Positions 1 to 8,857 of a stretch of 35,358 nucleotides of DNA are shown here, one piece after another. A program made the position numbers and the translations under genes. How positions within the stretch are numbered: position 1 is the stretch's first letter; each line of letters starts with the position of its first letter. Below the pieces are notes generated by a model, which saw only the letters and a list, made by a program, of their open reading frames with translations, searched no databases and was not told where the DNA came from. The stretch is from the NCBI GenBank assembly GCA_002411515.1, contig DHTF01000119.1:24031-59388 (forward strand), written 5' to 3'. Origin of the DNA: Proteiniphilum sp. UBA5267. Lineage in GTDB: Bacteria; Bacteroidota; Bacteroidia; Bacteroidales; Dysgonomonadaceae.

Positions 1-2
1 GT

Positions 3-815
3 CACTGGCTGGTAGCAATATTACTGATTGCTTTCAGCTTCTATCTCATTTTTGCAAACAATTCATACCAGCAGAGTGTGTATCTTACCTCGGCCAACAG
101 GGTCACGGGCTGGTTTTATACAACAACCAACAATGTCAGTTCATTTTTTCTATTGAAGAAGAATAACGAACTGTTGTTGGCGCGCAATGCTGAGCTGGAG
201 AAGAGATATTATGGACTGCAGTCTTTGATGGAGAAACTTACCACCACCGACTCCCTGGAGGTGAAAGCCTTTGTAGCCGATTCCATTGCTACGCCCAAGT
301 TTGATTTTATCCCGGCAGGTGTCGTCAACCTGAGCTTTTCGGGCGTCAACAACTTCATCACACTCAACAGAGGCTCGTCACACGGCGTCAAACGCGACAT
401 GGGGGTAATATCGCAACAAGGTGTGGTGGGCGTTGTGGCCAACGTGTCTCCCAATTTTTCGGTCGTGATTCCCATCATCAACCCGAAGTTCAGGATGAGC
501 GCCAAGTTGAAAAACTCCGAAAATTATGGTTCTGTCTCATGGGATGGAAGCAACATCCGGAAGGCACAATTACAGGATTTGCCCAAGCATGAGATCTTCC
601 ATGAGGGAGACACCGTGCTGACCAGTTTCTCCCGTATTTTTCCAAAGAATACCATTATTGGCATTGTGAGTGACATGGGGAAGTCACGTGACGACAACTT
701 CAATACATTCAATGTGCAGCTGGCAACAAATTTCTACACACTCCAGGATGTGCTGGTAATCAAAGATATGTTTTACGACGAACAGCAAGCCCTTGAAGAA
801 ACTTTGCAACAATGA
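3..815 (+). CDS. mreC: Rod shape-determining protein MreC (5'-truncated by window edge)
   Basis: MreC is a bitopic inner-membrane protein whose periplasmic beta domains scaffold the elongasome (MreB, MreD, PBP2, RodA). The open frame runs in from the window edge with no start codon. Its first residues form a membrane segment (LVAILLLIAFSFYLIFA), so only a short cytoplasmic N-terminus is missing. After it comes a polar, coiled-coil-like stretch (KKNNELLLARNAELEKRY) and then the MreC beta domain, with family-like segments LNRGSSHGVKRDMGVIS and GVVGVVANVSPNFSVVIPI. The GTG at 78 is internal and would remove the membrane anchor, so it is not the true start. The stop overlaps the mreD start as ATGA, which indicates translational coupling in the mreC-mreD-mrdA-rodA operon. 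Confidence 0.93.
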   Translation, partial: HWLVAILLIAFSFYLIFANNSYQQSVYLTSANRVTGWFYTTTNNVSSFFLLKKNNELLLARNAELEKRYYGLQSLMEKLTTTDSLEVKAFVADSIATPKFDFIPAGVVNLSFSGVNNFITLNRGSSHGVKRDMGVISQQGVVGVVANVSPNFSVVIPIINPKFRMSAKLKNSENYGSVSWDGSNIRKAQLQDLPKHEIFHEGDTVLTSFSRIFPKNTIIGIVSDMGKSRDDNFNTFNVQLATNFYTLQDVLVIKDMFYDEQQALEETLQQ

Positions 816-1330
816 AACTGAGTTACCTTTATGAAATCGTCCTTTTTGTGATGCTGATCCTGCTGCAAGTGTTACTGCTGAACAGGATCAGTCTCTTTGG
901 GATTGCTACGCCGGTACTCTATCTCTTTTTTTTGTTGAAGCTGCCCATGGGCAGAAATCTTTTTTACGTGATCATATCCGGTTTCCTGCTGGGACTGATT
1001 ATCGACATCTTTTTGAATACGCCCGGTATGAATGCTGCCGCCACAACTATCGTCGCTGCATGTAGAAAACCGTTTATGAGTCTTTTCTTTGAAAAAGAGG
1101 AGTATGATGCGTTTGTGCCTGGCATCAACACTGCTAGTGGCCCATTTATTCGGTTTACCATTCTGATGGTGTTGACGCATCTCACACTGCTTTTTTTTAT
1201 CGAGTCGTTCACATTGTTCAATCTACCGGGCACTCTGCTGCGTATTGCCGCCTCGTCATTCATTTCCATCCTGCTGATTTTTGCGTTGGATGGATTCATT
1301 TTTAGGAGAAAACGCGGTGAACAGGTATGA
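812..1330 (+). CDS. mreD: Rod shape-determining protein MreD
   Basis: This is a small, very hydrophobic protein of 172 residues, the normal size for MreD, with about five predicted membrane segments. The first is near residues 7-25 (LFVMLILLQVLLLNRISLFG) and the last near residues 145-165. MreD is an integral membrane partner of MreC that promotes PBP2/RodA activity in side-wall synthesis. The assignment rests on hydropathy, length and position between mreC and mrdA, because MreD sequences are poorly conserved. The start ATG overlaps the mreC stop by 4 bp. The end overlaps the start of the PBP2 gene by 14 bp, so the genes are tightly coupled. Confidence 0.9.
   Translation: MKLSYLYEIVLFVMLILLQVLLLNRISLFGIATPVLYLFFLLKLPMGRNLFYVIISGFLLGLIIDIFLNTPGMNAAATTIVAACRKPFMSLFFEKEEYDAFVPGINTASGPFIRFTILMVLTHLTLLFFIESFTLFNLPGTLLRIAASSFISILLIFALDGFIFRRKRGEQV
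1304..1310 (+). promoter_or_regulatory. Ribosome binding site that fixes the mrdA start
   Basis: AGGAGAA lies 6 bp upstream of a GTG at 1317, inside the 3' end of mreD. Good Shine-Dalgarno matches are uncommon in this phylum. This one favours GTG 1317 over the in-frame TTG at 1281, which would add 12 residues (with an internal ATG at 1290) before the cytoplasmic tail. Confidence 0.6.
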
Positions 1331-3200
1331 TGCTCTGGCCAAAAGAAAATATGTGATTGCTGCCGCGGTGGTGATCATTGGCATTGTCTACCTTATTCAA
1401 CTTTTTAATCTGCAGATACTGAGTCCACAGTACCGCGATTATGCCGATAGCAACGCTTTCCTGAGAAGACCGCTTTATCCGGCCAGGGGAGCTATTTACG
1501 ACCGGAAAGGGAACCTGTTGGTCTACAATCGGCCCACTTACGATGTGATGATGGTGGTGAGAGAGATGAAACAGTTTGATACCCTCGATTTCTGCCACAC
1601 ACTGAATATCAGTATGGAGCGTTTTCATACGCTGAATACCGATATGAGAGACCGGCGCAAGAACCCTGGCTACTCCTCATATACACCACAGTTGTTTATG
1701 ACACAGCTTGATGTGGAAGAATATGGCCTGCTGCAGGAGAAACTGTACAAATTTCCCGGTATCTACATTCAGAACAGAACCGAACGTCAGTATAATTACC
1801 CAAATATGGGCCTTATTCTGGGCTACATAGCCGAAGTGGATAAAAACAAAATGGCTGCAGATCCCTATTATGTGCGGGGCGACTACGTGGGTAAGTCGGG
1901 TATCGAACTCTCCCACGAAGAGGATCTGCGGGGCGAAAAAGGAGTGGAAATTTTACTCCGTGATGCACACGGAAGAATACAGGGCCGTTACGATGAAGGA
2001 AAACAGGACAGAGCACCTCAATCAGGAAAAGATCTTACCCTGAGCATCGACATTGATTTGCAGGCGTACGGCGAACTGCTCATGCAAAATAAAGTAGGCA
2101 GCATTGTGATGATCGAACCCAAAACGGGTGAGATACTCAGCATGGTATCGGCTCCGACCTACGACCCGGCACTCCTCACCGGAAAAACGTTTATCACGAA
2201 CTACTTGCAGTTGGAGAATAACCCGTACAAGCCGCTGATAAATAGATCTATATCCGGCACCTATCCTCCGGGATCAACCTTTAAACCTACGCAAGGGCTT
2301 GTGTTTCTTCAGGAAGGGATCATCACCCCCGAAACAAGGTATTCCTGTTTTGGTGGCTATCCTCCGCTGGGAGGTCGCCCCGGTTGTCACGCACACGGTT
2401 CACCGCTTGCTCTGCAGTATGCTCTTTCCACCTCCTGCAACTCATTCTTTTGTTACGGACTCAACGGTATGTTGTCAAACAGAAGCAAATATGCAAGTAC
2501 CACCGACGCGTTTAATGTATGGCGCGATTACATGGTCGCCATGGGTTTTGGCTACCCGCTGGGGGTAGATCTCCCTTCCGAGAAAAGAGGCTTTATACCC
2601 AACAGCAAGTTTTACTCCAATGTCTTTAAAACCGATCGTTGGGTGGCGCACAACATCATCTCCATTGCCATCGGACAGGGAGAGATACTGGTCACGCCAC
2701 TGCAGATTGCCAATCTGGCAGCGACCATCGCCAATAGGGGATATTTTTATACTCCGCATGTGGTGCGAGAACGAAAGGGTGCTGCCCTGGAAACGACATT
2801 TACCTCACGACGTGAAACAGGTGTCAACAAGGAGCATTATGAAGTGACTGTCGCTGGCATGGCCGACGCGGTTACCATAGGTACCTGTCGTGGTATCAAC
2901 CTTGCTCCACTGGTGGAAGTATGTGGAAAAACGGGTACATCGGAAAATCCACACGGTGATGACCACTCACTCTTTATGGGTTTTGCTCCGAAAGATGATC
3001 CGAAGATAGCCATTGCCGTGGTGGTCGAAAATGGGCGGTTTGGTGCCACCAATGCCGTTCCCATTGCCCGCCTTATGTTGCAGAAGTTTTTCACGGGAGA
3101 GATCCCCGAGAGTGATAAATGGTTGGAAGAATCCATCATCAACCGGGAGATATTGCCCTATGCGTATACCCGCAATTTGCCGGCAAAGCAAATTAATTAG
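1317..3200 (+). CDS. mrdA: Penicillin-binding protein 2 (elongasome DD-transpeptidase)
   Basis: This is a class B PBP that cross-links peptidoglycan during cell elongation, as partner of RodA. From GTG 1317 it has 627 residues: a short cytoplasmic tail, one membrane anchor (VIAAAVVIIGIVYLIQLFNL, about residues 12-31), the PBP dimerisation/pedestal domain with the RGAIYDRKGNLL motif, and the transpeptidase domain. All three active-site motifs are intact: Ser320-T-F-Lys323 (nucleophile), Ser373-Cys-Asn375, and Lys538-Thr-Gly-Thr-Ser. The length is typical for the family. It overlaps mreD and is followed 24 bp later by rodA, the usual genetic pairing. Confidence 0.96.
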   Translation: MNRYDALAKRKYVIAAAVVIIGIVYLIQLFNLQILSPQYRDYADSNAFLRRPLYPARGAIYDRKGNLLVYNRPTYDVMMVVREMKQFDTLDFCHTLNISMERFHTLNTDMRDRRKNPGYSSYTPQLFMTQLDVEEYGLLQEKLYKFPGIYIQNRTERQYNYPNMGLILGYIAEVDKNKMAADPYYVRGDYVGKSGIELSHEEDLRGEKGVEILLRDAHGRIQGRYDEGKQDRAPQSGKDLTLSIDIDLQAYGELLMQNKVGSIVMIEPKTGEILSMVSAPTYDPALLTGKTFITNYLQLENNPYKPLINRSISGTYPPGSTFKPTQGLVFLQEGIITPETRYSCFGGYPPLGGRPGCHAHGSPLALQYALSTSCNSFFCYGLNGMLSNRSKYASTTDAFNVWRDYMVAMGFGYPLGVDLPSEKRGFIPNSKFYSNVFKTDRWVAHNIISIAIGQGEILVTPLQIANLAATIANRGYFYTPHVVRERKGAALETTFTSRRETGVNKEHYEVTVAGMADAVTIGTCRGINLAPLVEVCGKTGTSENPHGDDHSLFMGFAPKDDPKIAIAVVVENGRFGATNAVPIARLMLQKFFTGEIPESDKWLEESIINREILPYAYTRNLPAKQIN

Positions 3201-3224
3201 TGTTCATCAACAGACAGCGTAATC

Positions 3225-4685
3225 ATGGTTTATCAGGGAAGCAAGGAGATCGTGGAGAAAGGGAATACCGACTGGGTGACTGTAGGTTTTTATCTGCTCT
3301 TTGTGCTATTAGGCTGGCTCAATATTTATGCAGCCAGTTTTGATCTGGAGCATGCGACCAGTCTGTTCGATCTGTCGGGCAGGGCAGGAATGCAACTTGT
3401 CTGGATTGGCACTTCGCTACTACTGGCTTTTTCCTTACTGAAAATCGAAGTGGGCTTCTATGAAACCTATTCAATTGCTTTTTACCTGGCTGGAATCGCT
3501 TTGCTGCTTCTAACCTTGCTTGTTGCGCAGGAAATTAACGGTTCCCGCTCATGGCTGATCATTGGTCCTGTCAGATTACAGCCCGCCGAATTTATGAAGT
3601 TCACCATTGCCCTAGCACTCGCAAGGGTCTGCAATGGTTATAATTTTCGTTTGATGGAGCGCAAAAACCTGCTGATCGTGAGCATCATCATCTTGTTACC
3701 GGTGTTGCTGGTCATTGCCCAGAGTGAAACAGGTACGGCGTTGGTATACCTCGCTTTCCTTTTGGTGCTATACCGCGAAGGACTTCCCGGCGGTGTGCTC
3801 TTCATGGGAATAGCGGCGGTGGTATACTTCGTGCTGGGCATAAAGTTCTCAGATGTGCAAATCGGTTTTTTTTCGAAAGGTGAACTGATTACCCTTCTCC
3901 TGATTATAATTTTTGCAGCAGCGATGGTATGGAATTACCTCAAGCGGCAACGCGTGGTATTCACGATTCTTCTGATGTCGGCATCTGTCTTCCTTGTGTC
4001 CTACCTGCTTTCTTTCTTTTCGGTATCGGTAGATTGGGGTGTCACTGCCTTGATAGCTGTATCATTGGTAGCTCTCTACTTGCTTGTACTCTTTTTCAGG
4101 TACCGTAAAAAAAGCTATTTGTTTATTCTCTTTTTCGTGATGGGCTCCTTTGTTTTTATCGAATCGGTGGAGTATGTCTTTTACGATGTCCTGCAGCCTC
4201 ATCAACAGATGCGCATCAAGGTGACTCTGGGCATGGAACAGGATTTGAGTGGGGCAGGGTATCACGTGGGACAGTCGAAGATTGCCATCGGATCTGGAGG
4301 GCTCACTGGGAAAGGTTTTCTCAATGGTACCCAGACCAAACTGAAATATGTGCCCGAGCAGGATACCGACTTTATCTTCTGCACCATTGGTGAAGAGCAC
4401 GGTTTTATTGGTTCAGCCATAATCATGATACTGTTTATGGCATTTATATTGCGGCTGGTGAGCCTGGCCGAACGACAGACTACGATCTTTGGGCGGGTAT
4501 ACGGGTATGGGGTAGTGAGCGTCTTTATCTTTCACCTGATCGTCAACATCGGGATGGTGATTGGCATCATGCCGGTGATTGGTATCCCTCTGCCTTTCTT
4601 CAGCTATGGAGGTTCGTCGTTGTGGGGATTTACCATTCTGCTTTTTATTTTTCTACGGATCGATAAATCGCGCAAGCGGAACTGA
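3225..4685 (+). CDS. rodA: RodA, SEDS-family peptidoglycan glycosyltransferase
   Basis: RodA polymerises lipid II into glycan strands with PBP2. The 486-residue protein is polytopic and carries SEDS-family segments: PAEFMKF, the conserved QSETGTALVY, the long loop with YHVGQSKIAIGSGGLTGKGF and VPEQDTDFIFCTIGEEHGF, and GIPLPFFSYGGSS near the C-terminus. It is about 100 residues longer than E. coli RodA because of extra hydrophobic segments in the middle (about residues 205-310). My recollection is that this longer form is usual in Bacteroidetes. It is the last gene of the mre operon. No convincing terminator hairpin is seen after it, and a 253-bp gap follows. Confidence 0.95.
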   Translation: MVYQGSKEIVEKGNTDWVTVGFYLLFVLLGWLNIYAASFDLEHATSLFDLSGRAGMQLVWIGTSLLLAFSLLKIEVGFYETYSIAFYLAGIALLLLTLLVAQEINGSRSWLIIGPVRLQPAEFMKFTIALALARVCNGYNFRLMERKNLLIVSIIILLPVLLVIAQSETGTALVYLAFLLVLYREGLPGGVLFMGIAAVVYFVLGIKFSDVQIGFFSKGELITLLLIIIFAAAMVWNYLKRQRVVFTILLMSASVFLVSYLLSFFSVSVDWGVTALIAVSLVALYLLVLFFRYRKKSYLFILFFVMGSFVFIESVEYVFYDVLQPHQQMRIKVTLGMEQDLSGAGYHVGQSKIAIGSGGLTGKGFLNGTQTKLKYVPEQDTDFIFCTIGEEHGFIGSAIIMILFMAFILRLVSLAERQTTIFGRVYGYGVVSVFIFHLIVNIGMVIGIMPVIGIPLPFFSYGGSSLWGFTILLFIFLRIDKSRKRN

Positions 4686-4887
4686 GACTGCCTAAATAAT
4701 AATGGACGCACGCCAATTATCACAATCAGCGCACGCCCGATCAATTAGAACCCAATTTAATTACATATTGCAGGATAATTAGGTATGGAAAGCCAACAGA
4801 TGGTTTCCCAGCTCCTGCAATGCCTTTATTGTATAGACCTTTTTCTCCATCCTGTATTCATCCTCTTTCCTCAAAAATATCTGTATA

Positions 4888-4921
4888 TTTGACAGGCATG
4901 AAGGAAAATAGTTTAATTTTG
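4888..4921 (+). promoter_or_regulatory. Candidate Bacteroidetes sigma-ABfr promoter for the SDR gene
   Basis: A TTTG at 4888-4891 is followed after 22 bp by TAATTTTG at 4914-4921, a perfect match to the TAnnTTTG -7 element. The spacing is slightly longer than the usual 19-21 bp. The -7 box ends 17 bp before the ATG at 4939, giving a short leader. This is a consensus match only. Confidence 0.5.
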
Positions 4922-4938
4922 TGCTAAATTGATTGATA

Positions 4939-5715
4939 ATGAGCAAAACGGCATTGATTACCGGTGCATCGAAAGGAATTGGCAAGGAACTGGCTTTTCT
5001 ATTTGCAGAGAAGGAGCACAATTTGGTTTTGGTTGCCCGTAGTGCGGAAGCGCTGGAAAAGATAAAAGTAGAAATCGAAGAAACCTGTCCCGTTTCTGTA
5101 CATACCATGGTGGTCGATCTCTGTGGTGCCTCTGCGGCACAGGCAGTGTTCAATGAGGTGAAGGAGAAGGTCGGCGACATTGATTATTTGGTGAATAACG
5201 CCGGCTTCGGCGACTACGGTGCCTTTTCCGATACCGAATGGGACTGTTACGAGCGGATGATTGCACTCAATGTGACCACGCTCACCCACCTGACCCATCT
5301 TTTTGTGTGTGACTGGCGTGGCCGCAAACCCGGGAGGATACTCAATGTCTCATCCACAGCCGCTTTTCAGCCAGGCCCTATGATGGCGGTTTACTTTGCT
5401 ACAAAGTCGTTCGTGCTCCATCTTTCGGAGGCATTGGGAGAAGAATTGAAAAAAGATCATATCACCATCACCGCACTTTGTCCAGGCCCCACGAGCACCC
5501 ATTTTGGAGAAGTCTCGAAAATGAGCGCTTCTCAGTTGGTGAAGAACGTGCCGATTGCCGATGCAAAGAAGGTGGCTGCGCTGGGATACAGGGCGATGAT
5601 GCAAGGTAGAGCCGTCGTTATTCACGGTGCCATGAACAAGCTGGCACCTTTTGCTATTCGTTTTTTACCTAGAAAGTGGGTGACCTGTCTTTCTGCAAAG
5701 ATCATGCGACAATAA
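4939..5715 (+). CDS. Short-chain dehydrogenase/reductase (SDR family)
   Basis: This is a classical SDR of 258 residues with an N-terminal Rossmann fold (TGASKGIG, residues 8-15, the NAD(P)-binding glycine motif), the NNAG motif (VNNAGFGDYG), a catalytic serine in NVSSTAAF, and the catalytic Tyr152-x-x-x-Lys156 in VYFATKS. Downstream, LCPGPTSTHF fits the usual PG motif. It resembles the DltE/YqjQ-like group that reduces or oxidises unknown carbonyl or alcohol substrates, so the substrate cannot be given. An in-frame TTG lies at 4933, but ATG 4939 gives the canonical N-terminus MSKTALITG. It is followed 9 bp later by the TsaA-family gene, so the two are probably co-transcribed. Confidence 0.9.
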   Translation: MSKTALITGASKGIGKELAFLFAEKEHNLVLVARSAEALEKIKVEIEETCPVSVHTMVVDLCGASAAQAVFNEVKEKVGDIDYLVNNAGFGDYGAFSDTEWDCYERMIALNVTTLTHLTHLFVCDWRGRKPGRILNVSSTAAFQPGPMMAVYFATKSFVLHLSEALGEELKKDHITITALCPGPTSTHFGEVSKMSASQLVKNVPIADAKKVAALGYRAMMQGRAVVIHGAMNKLAPFAIRFLPRKWVTCLSAKIMRQ

Positions 5716-5724
5716 GTCCCGACG

Positions 5725-6396
5725 ATGAAAACAATTGCATATATTCATACCGATTTCACCACCAAGTTTGGTATTCCCAGGCAAAGTGGCCTGGTGGATT
5801 CGTTGAAAGGACAAATTGTTTTCGAGCCGCCCTACCGCAACATCGAGGCGTTGCGTGGACTGGAGGGTTTTTCCCATATCTGGCTTATTTGGGAGTTCTC
5901 CGAAACCAAACGCGACGGATGGTCGCCCCTGGTACGTCCTCCCCGCTTGGGTGGAAACAAACGGTTGGGTGTCTTCGCCACCCGTTCTCCTTTCAGGCCA
6001 AACCCCATAGGACTCTCATCGGTACGACTGGAGCGAATTGAGTGGCAGACGCCGCAGGGTCCTGTGTTGCATGTACTGGGTGCCGATATGATGAACGGGA
6101 CCCCCATCTTCGATATCAAGCCCTATCTCACATACGCTGACAGTCACCCCGCTGCTGTGAACGGCTTCACCGAACCCATCGAAGAGGAGAGACTGCAGGT
6201 GGTGCTGCCCGAAGTGGTGTTGTCCGACATACCCTACGCGTTGCGCACTCCTTTGAAGGAGATTTTGGCCAACGACCCGCGCCCTTCCTATCAGGATGAT
6301 CCCGAAAGGGTCTATGGGATTAAATTTGCCGGCATGGATATCCAGTTTATTGTGGATGGGGATGAATTAACCGTGGTCGAAGTGAAAAAGAAATGA
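5725..6396 (+). CDS. trmO: TsaA/TrmO-family tRNA (m6t6A37) methyltransferase
   Basis: TrmO transfers a methyl group from SAM to N6-threonylcarbamoyladenosine at position 37 of certain tRNAs, fine-tuning decoding. The 223-residue protein has the TsaA-like (UPF0066) hallmark segments: FEPPYRNIEALRGLEGFSHIWLIWEF, the invariant RSPFRPNPIGLSSVRLERI, and GADMMNGTPIFDIKPYLTYAD. The C-terminal part (about residues 150-223) matches the smaller TrmO C-terminal domain. The family call is firm, while the exact modification is inferred from E. coli TrmO. It sits 9 bp after the SDR gene, and its stop overlaps the start of the next gene (ATGA). Confidence 0.9.
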   Translation: MKTIAYIHTDFTTKFGIPRQSGLVDSLKGQIVFEPPYRNIEALRGLEGFSHIWLIWEFSETKRDGWSPLVRPPRLGGNKRLGVFATRSPFRPNPIGLSSVRLERIEWQTPQGPVLHVLGADMMNGTPIFDIKPYLTYADSHPAAVNGFTEPIEEERLQVVLPEVVLSDIPYALRTPLKEILANDPRPSYQDDPERVYGIKFAGMDIQFIVDGDELTVVEVKKK

Positions 6397-7691
6397 AGCC
6401 TCTCATAGGCATATGGCTGGCGAGCCTGTTTTTGAATGCAGGGGCTGCTCAGGCAACACAGATTTCTGTGGATAGTTTTTCTGTCTATTTCAGGGAGGTG
6501 CAGGAAGTCACAAAAGAACATGCCACGTTATGGAACAGAGATATTTACGGACCCATTCTGATGGTTGATCCCGAAACGAGGGAGGTGTATGCAAACATGG
6601 CCGATGAGGGAGGAGTGCTTTATCTCAGCGAGGGTATCTACCGGGGTATGTTACCCAAAGAGATTACCATTTCCAATACCGACGCGCACTGGAGCGGTAC
6701 TCACTGGGCCATGATAAAACTGCCATTGCCCCCGCTCAAGCAGGACCGGATAGACCTTATTACACACGAATTGTTTCACGTTGCACAACCCTCACTGGGG
6801 TTTGAGTTACAACGGGAAGATAACATCCATCTCGACGACAAAGAGGGGCGCATCTATCTGCGCCTCGAAATGGCCGCCCTCAAAGAGGCACTGCTTGCCC
6901 GCCGTTTGGCCCAAGCCGAGGAACATTTGCGCAATGCCCTTATATTCCGCAGGTACAGGCAATTGCTCTTTCGAGGTTCAGAAATATCGGAAAACAGCCT
7001 TGAGCTGTTGGAGGGGCTGGCTACCTATACCGGTCAGATGATGAGTGGTCGCGACAAGTGGGAGCTGAGGAATTACCTCATTACCCGTATCGTGGCTTTC
7101 GAAAATTTTCCCTCCTATGTTCGTGCCTTCGCCTATGAAACAGTCCCTGTATATGGTTTCTTTCTCTATCAGAAAGATAATCACTGGAACAAGGAGATCG
7201 ACATGGAGAGTGATCTTACCACTTTCTTTGCAGATGCTTTCGGAATGGATATGCGCATCATCCTGCAGAGGTATGTCAAGCAGGTGGCCGATGAATATAA
7301 CGGCCGGGCCATTGTGGATGAAGAGCAGAAACGGGATATATCTAACAATGCGCGCCTCGACCTGTATCGGGAAAAGTTTTTGGAAGACCCGCATCTTGAA
7401 ATCCGACTGGGGGAGATCAGTATTTCGTTTGATTTTCTAAATGTGGTTCCCCTCGATGAGGATGAAGGGATGGTTTACTTTACCTTGCAAATCAGTGATC
7501 AATGGGGAATACTTACCGTGGATGGAGGCGGTGCTTTACTACGATCGGACTGGCGCTGGGTGATCGTCGCCGAACCGCTTGAAATTGAGGGGGACAGGGT
7601 TATTGGAGAGGGTTGGAATATTGTACTCAATGAGGGTTTTTTCATTGAGAAGACCATTACAGGTGATTATATGCTGTCTCGTAAAAAATAA
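6393..7691 (+). CDS. Secreted putative zinc metallopeptidase (HExxH protein) of unknown family
   Basis: I do not recognise the family of this 432-residue protein. An N-terminal signal peptide (MKPLIGIWLASLFLNAGAAQA) predicts export. His125-Glu-Leu-Phe-His129, inside the hydrophobic context LITHELFHVAQP, is a textbook zincin motif. Glu207 in LLEGLATYTGQM resembles the third-ligand region of gluzincins (EG-x-A-x-Y). The region between them is rich in charged helix. The C-terminal 130 residues (about 300-432) look beta-rich (FTLQISDQWGILTVDGGGALL) and may be a separate domain. It overlaps trmO by 4 bp and lies upstream of mtgA, so a cell-envelope role is possible but unproven. Confidence 0.7.
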   Translation: MKPLIGIWLASLFLNAGAAQATQISVDSFSVYFREVQEVTKEHATLWNRDIYGPILMVDPETREVYANMADEGGVLYLSEGIYRGMLPKEITISNTDAHWSGTHWAMIKLPLPPLKQDRIDLITHELFHVAQPSLGFELQREDNIHLDDKEGRIYLRLEMAALKEALLARRLAQAEEHLRNALIFRRYRQLLFRGSEISENSLELLEGLATYTGQMMSGRDKWELRNYLITRIVAFENFPSYVRAFAYETVPVYGFFLYQKDNHWNKEIDMESDLTTFFADAFGMDMRIILQRYVKQVADEYNGRAIVDEEQKRDISNNARLDLYREKFLEDPHLEIRLGEISISFDFLNVVPLDEDEGMVYFTLQISDQWGILTVDGGGALLRSDWRWVIVAEPLEIEGDRVIGEGWNIVLNEGFFIEKTITGDYMLSRKK

Positions 7692-7701
7692 TTTTTTTGT
7701 G

Positions 7702-7709
7702 TACATTTG
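7702..7709 (+). promoter_or_regulatory. Possible -7 element for mtgA
   Basis: TACATTTG matches the TAnnTTTG consensus and lies 29 bp before the mtgA ATG, right after the preceding gene's stop. No TTTG is found at the expected -33 distance, so this is weak support for a separate mtgA promoter. Confidence 0.3.
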
Positions 7710-7738
7710 TGGCTTTATTGTATTAGTGGTGTTGTAAC

Positions 7739-8416
7739 ATGAGAAAATTGGTGCGTTTTTTCTGGAAACTGATTCTCTGGTTTTTGATCCTCTCCATTGG
7801 AGGAGTATTGTTATTTCGGTTTGTACCGGTATATTTCACGCCACTCATGGGCATCCGCATCGTACAGTCACTCGTGCAGGGTGAGTCGCCACGCCATCAT
7901 CATAAGTGGGTGCCCTACGACCAGATCTCCGATAACCTGAAACGTGCGGTAATAGCGTCAGAAGATCAGCGTTTCTACCTTCACCATGGGTTCGACCGCG
8001 TGGAGATAGAGAAAGCGCTGAAAGAGAATAAAACCCGCCGGAAGGCACGCGGTGCAAGCACCATCTCCCAGCAAACAGCCAAGAATCTCTTTCTCTGGCC
8101 TCGCTCTTCCTGGTTTAGAAAAGGATTGGAGGTTTATTTTACCCTGCTCATTGAGTTGATGTGGCCCAAAGAGCGAATCCTCGAGGTATATCTCAACAGC
8201 ATGGAAACCGGAAAGGGTATCTATGGGGCGCAAGCGGTAGCACGTCTTCATTTTAATACCACTGCCAGAAAACTTTCGGCATCCCAGTCGGCGTTGATTG
8301 CTGCCACGCTGCCTAACCCCCGTGTTTACAATTCTCAAAAGCCCTCGGCTTACATGCAAAGAAGGCAGGCTCATATTTTGCGTCAGATGAGAAACGTGCG
8401 TTTGCAGGAAGATTAA
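7739..8416 (+). CDS. mtgA: Monofunctional peptidoglycan glycosyltransferase
   Basis: This is a GT51-family enzyme that polymerises lipid II without a transpeptidase domain. The 225-residue length is normal for MtgA. One N-terminal membrane anchor ([21 protein letters not shown]) is followed by the catalytic domain with the conserved motifs [12 protein letters not shown] (catalytic Glu in the first motif), [17 protein letters not shown], a [26 protein letters not shown] stretch, and [13 protein letters not shown]. It works at the periplasmic face of the inner membrane. With the mre cluster upstream, this window carries two unlinked sets of wall-synthesis genes. No terminator is obvious downstream. 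Confidence 0.94.
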   Translation: MRKLVRFFWKLILWFLILSIGGVLLFRFVPVYFTPLMGIRIVQSLVQGESPRHHHKWVPYDQISDNLKRAVIASEDQRFYLHHGFDRVEIEKALKENKTRRKARGASTISQQTAKNLFLWPRSSWFRKGLEVYFTLLIELMWPKERILEVYLNSMETGKGIYGAQAVARLHFNTTARKLSASQSALIAATLPNPRVYNSQKPSAYMQRRQAHILRQMRNVRLQED

Positions 8417-8458
8417 CCTCAAAAGGAGCGGTGTAACCGTAAGAAACAGAAGATTAGA

Positions 8459-8490
8459 TTTGGCAAGGAGAAAGAAAATCGCTAATTTTA
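8459..8490 (+). promoter_or_regulatory. Candidate promoter for the ygbA-like operon
   Basis: TTTG at 8459-8462 is separated by 20 bp from TAATTTTA at 8483-8490, one base from the TAnnTTTG -7 consensus. The -7 box ends 22 bp before the ATG at 8513. Spacing and position fit a Bacteroidetes housekeeping promoter. No clear operator palindrome was seen around it. Confidence 0.5.
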
Positions 8491-8512
8491 CGCTCCGTTA
8501 GAAACTAAGTGA

Positions 8513-8857
8513 ATGAACGCAGGAGAGAAAAAAGTTGTCGCCACAATGATCGCCATCTACTGCCGATCGGCACATGGTACAAAAGCAACATTATGCGAAG
8601 ACTGCAACGAGCTGCTGACTTACGCGCATCAGCGATTGGAACATTGCCTCTATGGGGAAGAAAAACCCACCTGCGCCTCCTGTCCTGTTCATTGTTACAA
8701 GCCTGCTATGCGGCAGAAAATAAAAGAGGTGATGCGCATGGCAGGGCCGCGCATGTTGTTCCTGCACCCCATTGAGACCGTGAAGCATTTTCACAAGGAG
8801 CGACAACGTGACCGTCATTTTGCGACAAAAACCAAAGCGACTCAAAAAACAGAATAA
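8513..8857 (+). CDS. YgbA_NO (nitrous oxide-stimulated promoter) family protein
   Basis: This small cysteine-rich protein of 114 residues matches the YgbA_NO family, whose E. coli member YgbA is induced by nitric oxide through NsrR and has been linked to growth under nitrosative stress. The family signature is clear: Cys17, Cys28-x-x-Cys31, Cys45, then TC54-x-x-C57-PVHC61-YKPAMR and MRMAGPRMLFLHPIETVKHF. The cysteine pattern suggests an iron-sulfur or zinc site. The stop is followed directly by the TTG start of a LuxR-type regulator with a hemerythrin-like region, which supports a shared NO/iron-stress role. The biochemical activity is unknown. Confidence 0.88.
   Translation: MNAGEKKVVATMIAIYCRSAHGTKATLCEDCNELLTYAHQRLEHCLYGEEKPTCASCPVHCYKPAMRQKIKEVMRMAGPRMLFLHPIETVKHFHKERQRDRHFATKTKATQKTE

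Noticed and set aside
4784..4855. A 23-codon - strand frame (MEKKVYTIKALQELGNHLLA and onward) upstream of the SDR gene that reads like protein.
   Set aside because: It is too short to support, there is no clear ribosome site or conserved context, and it overlaps the probable SDR promoter side.
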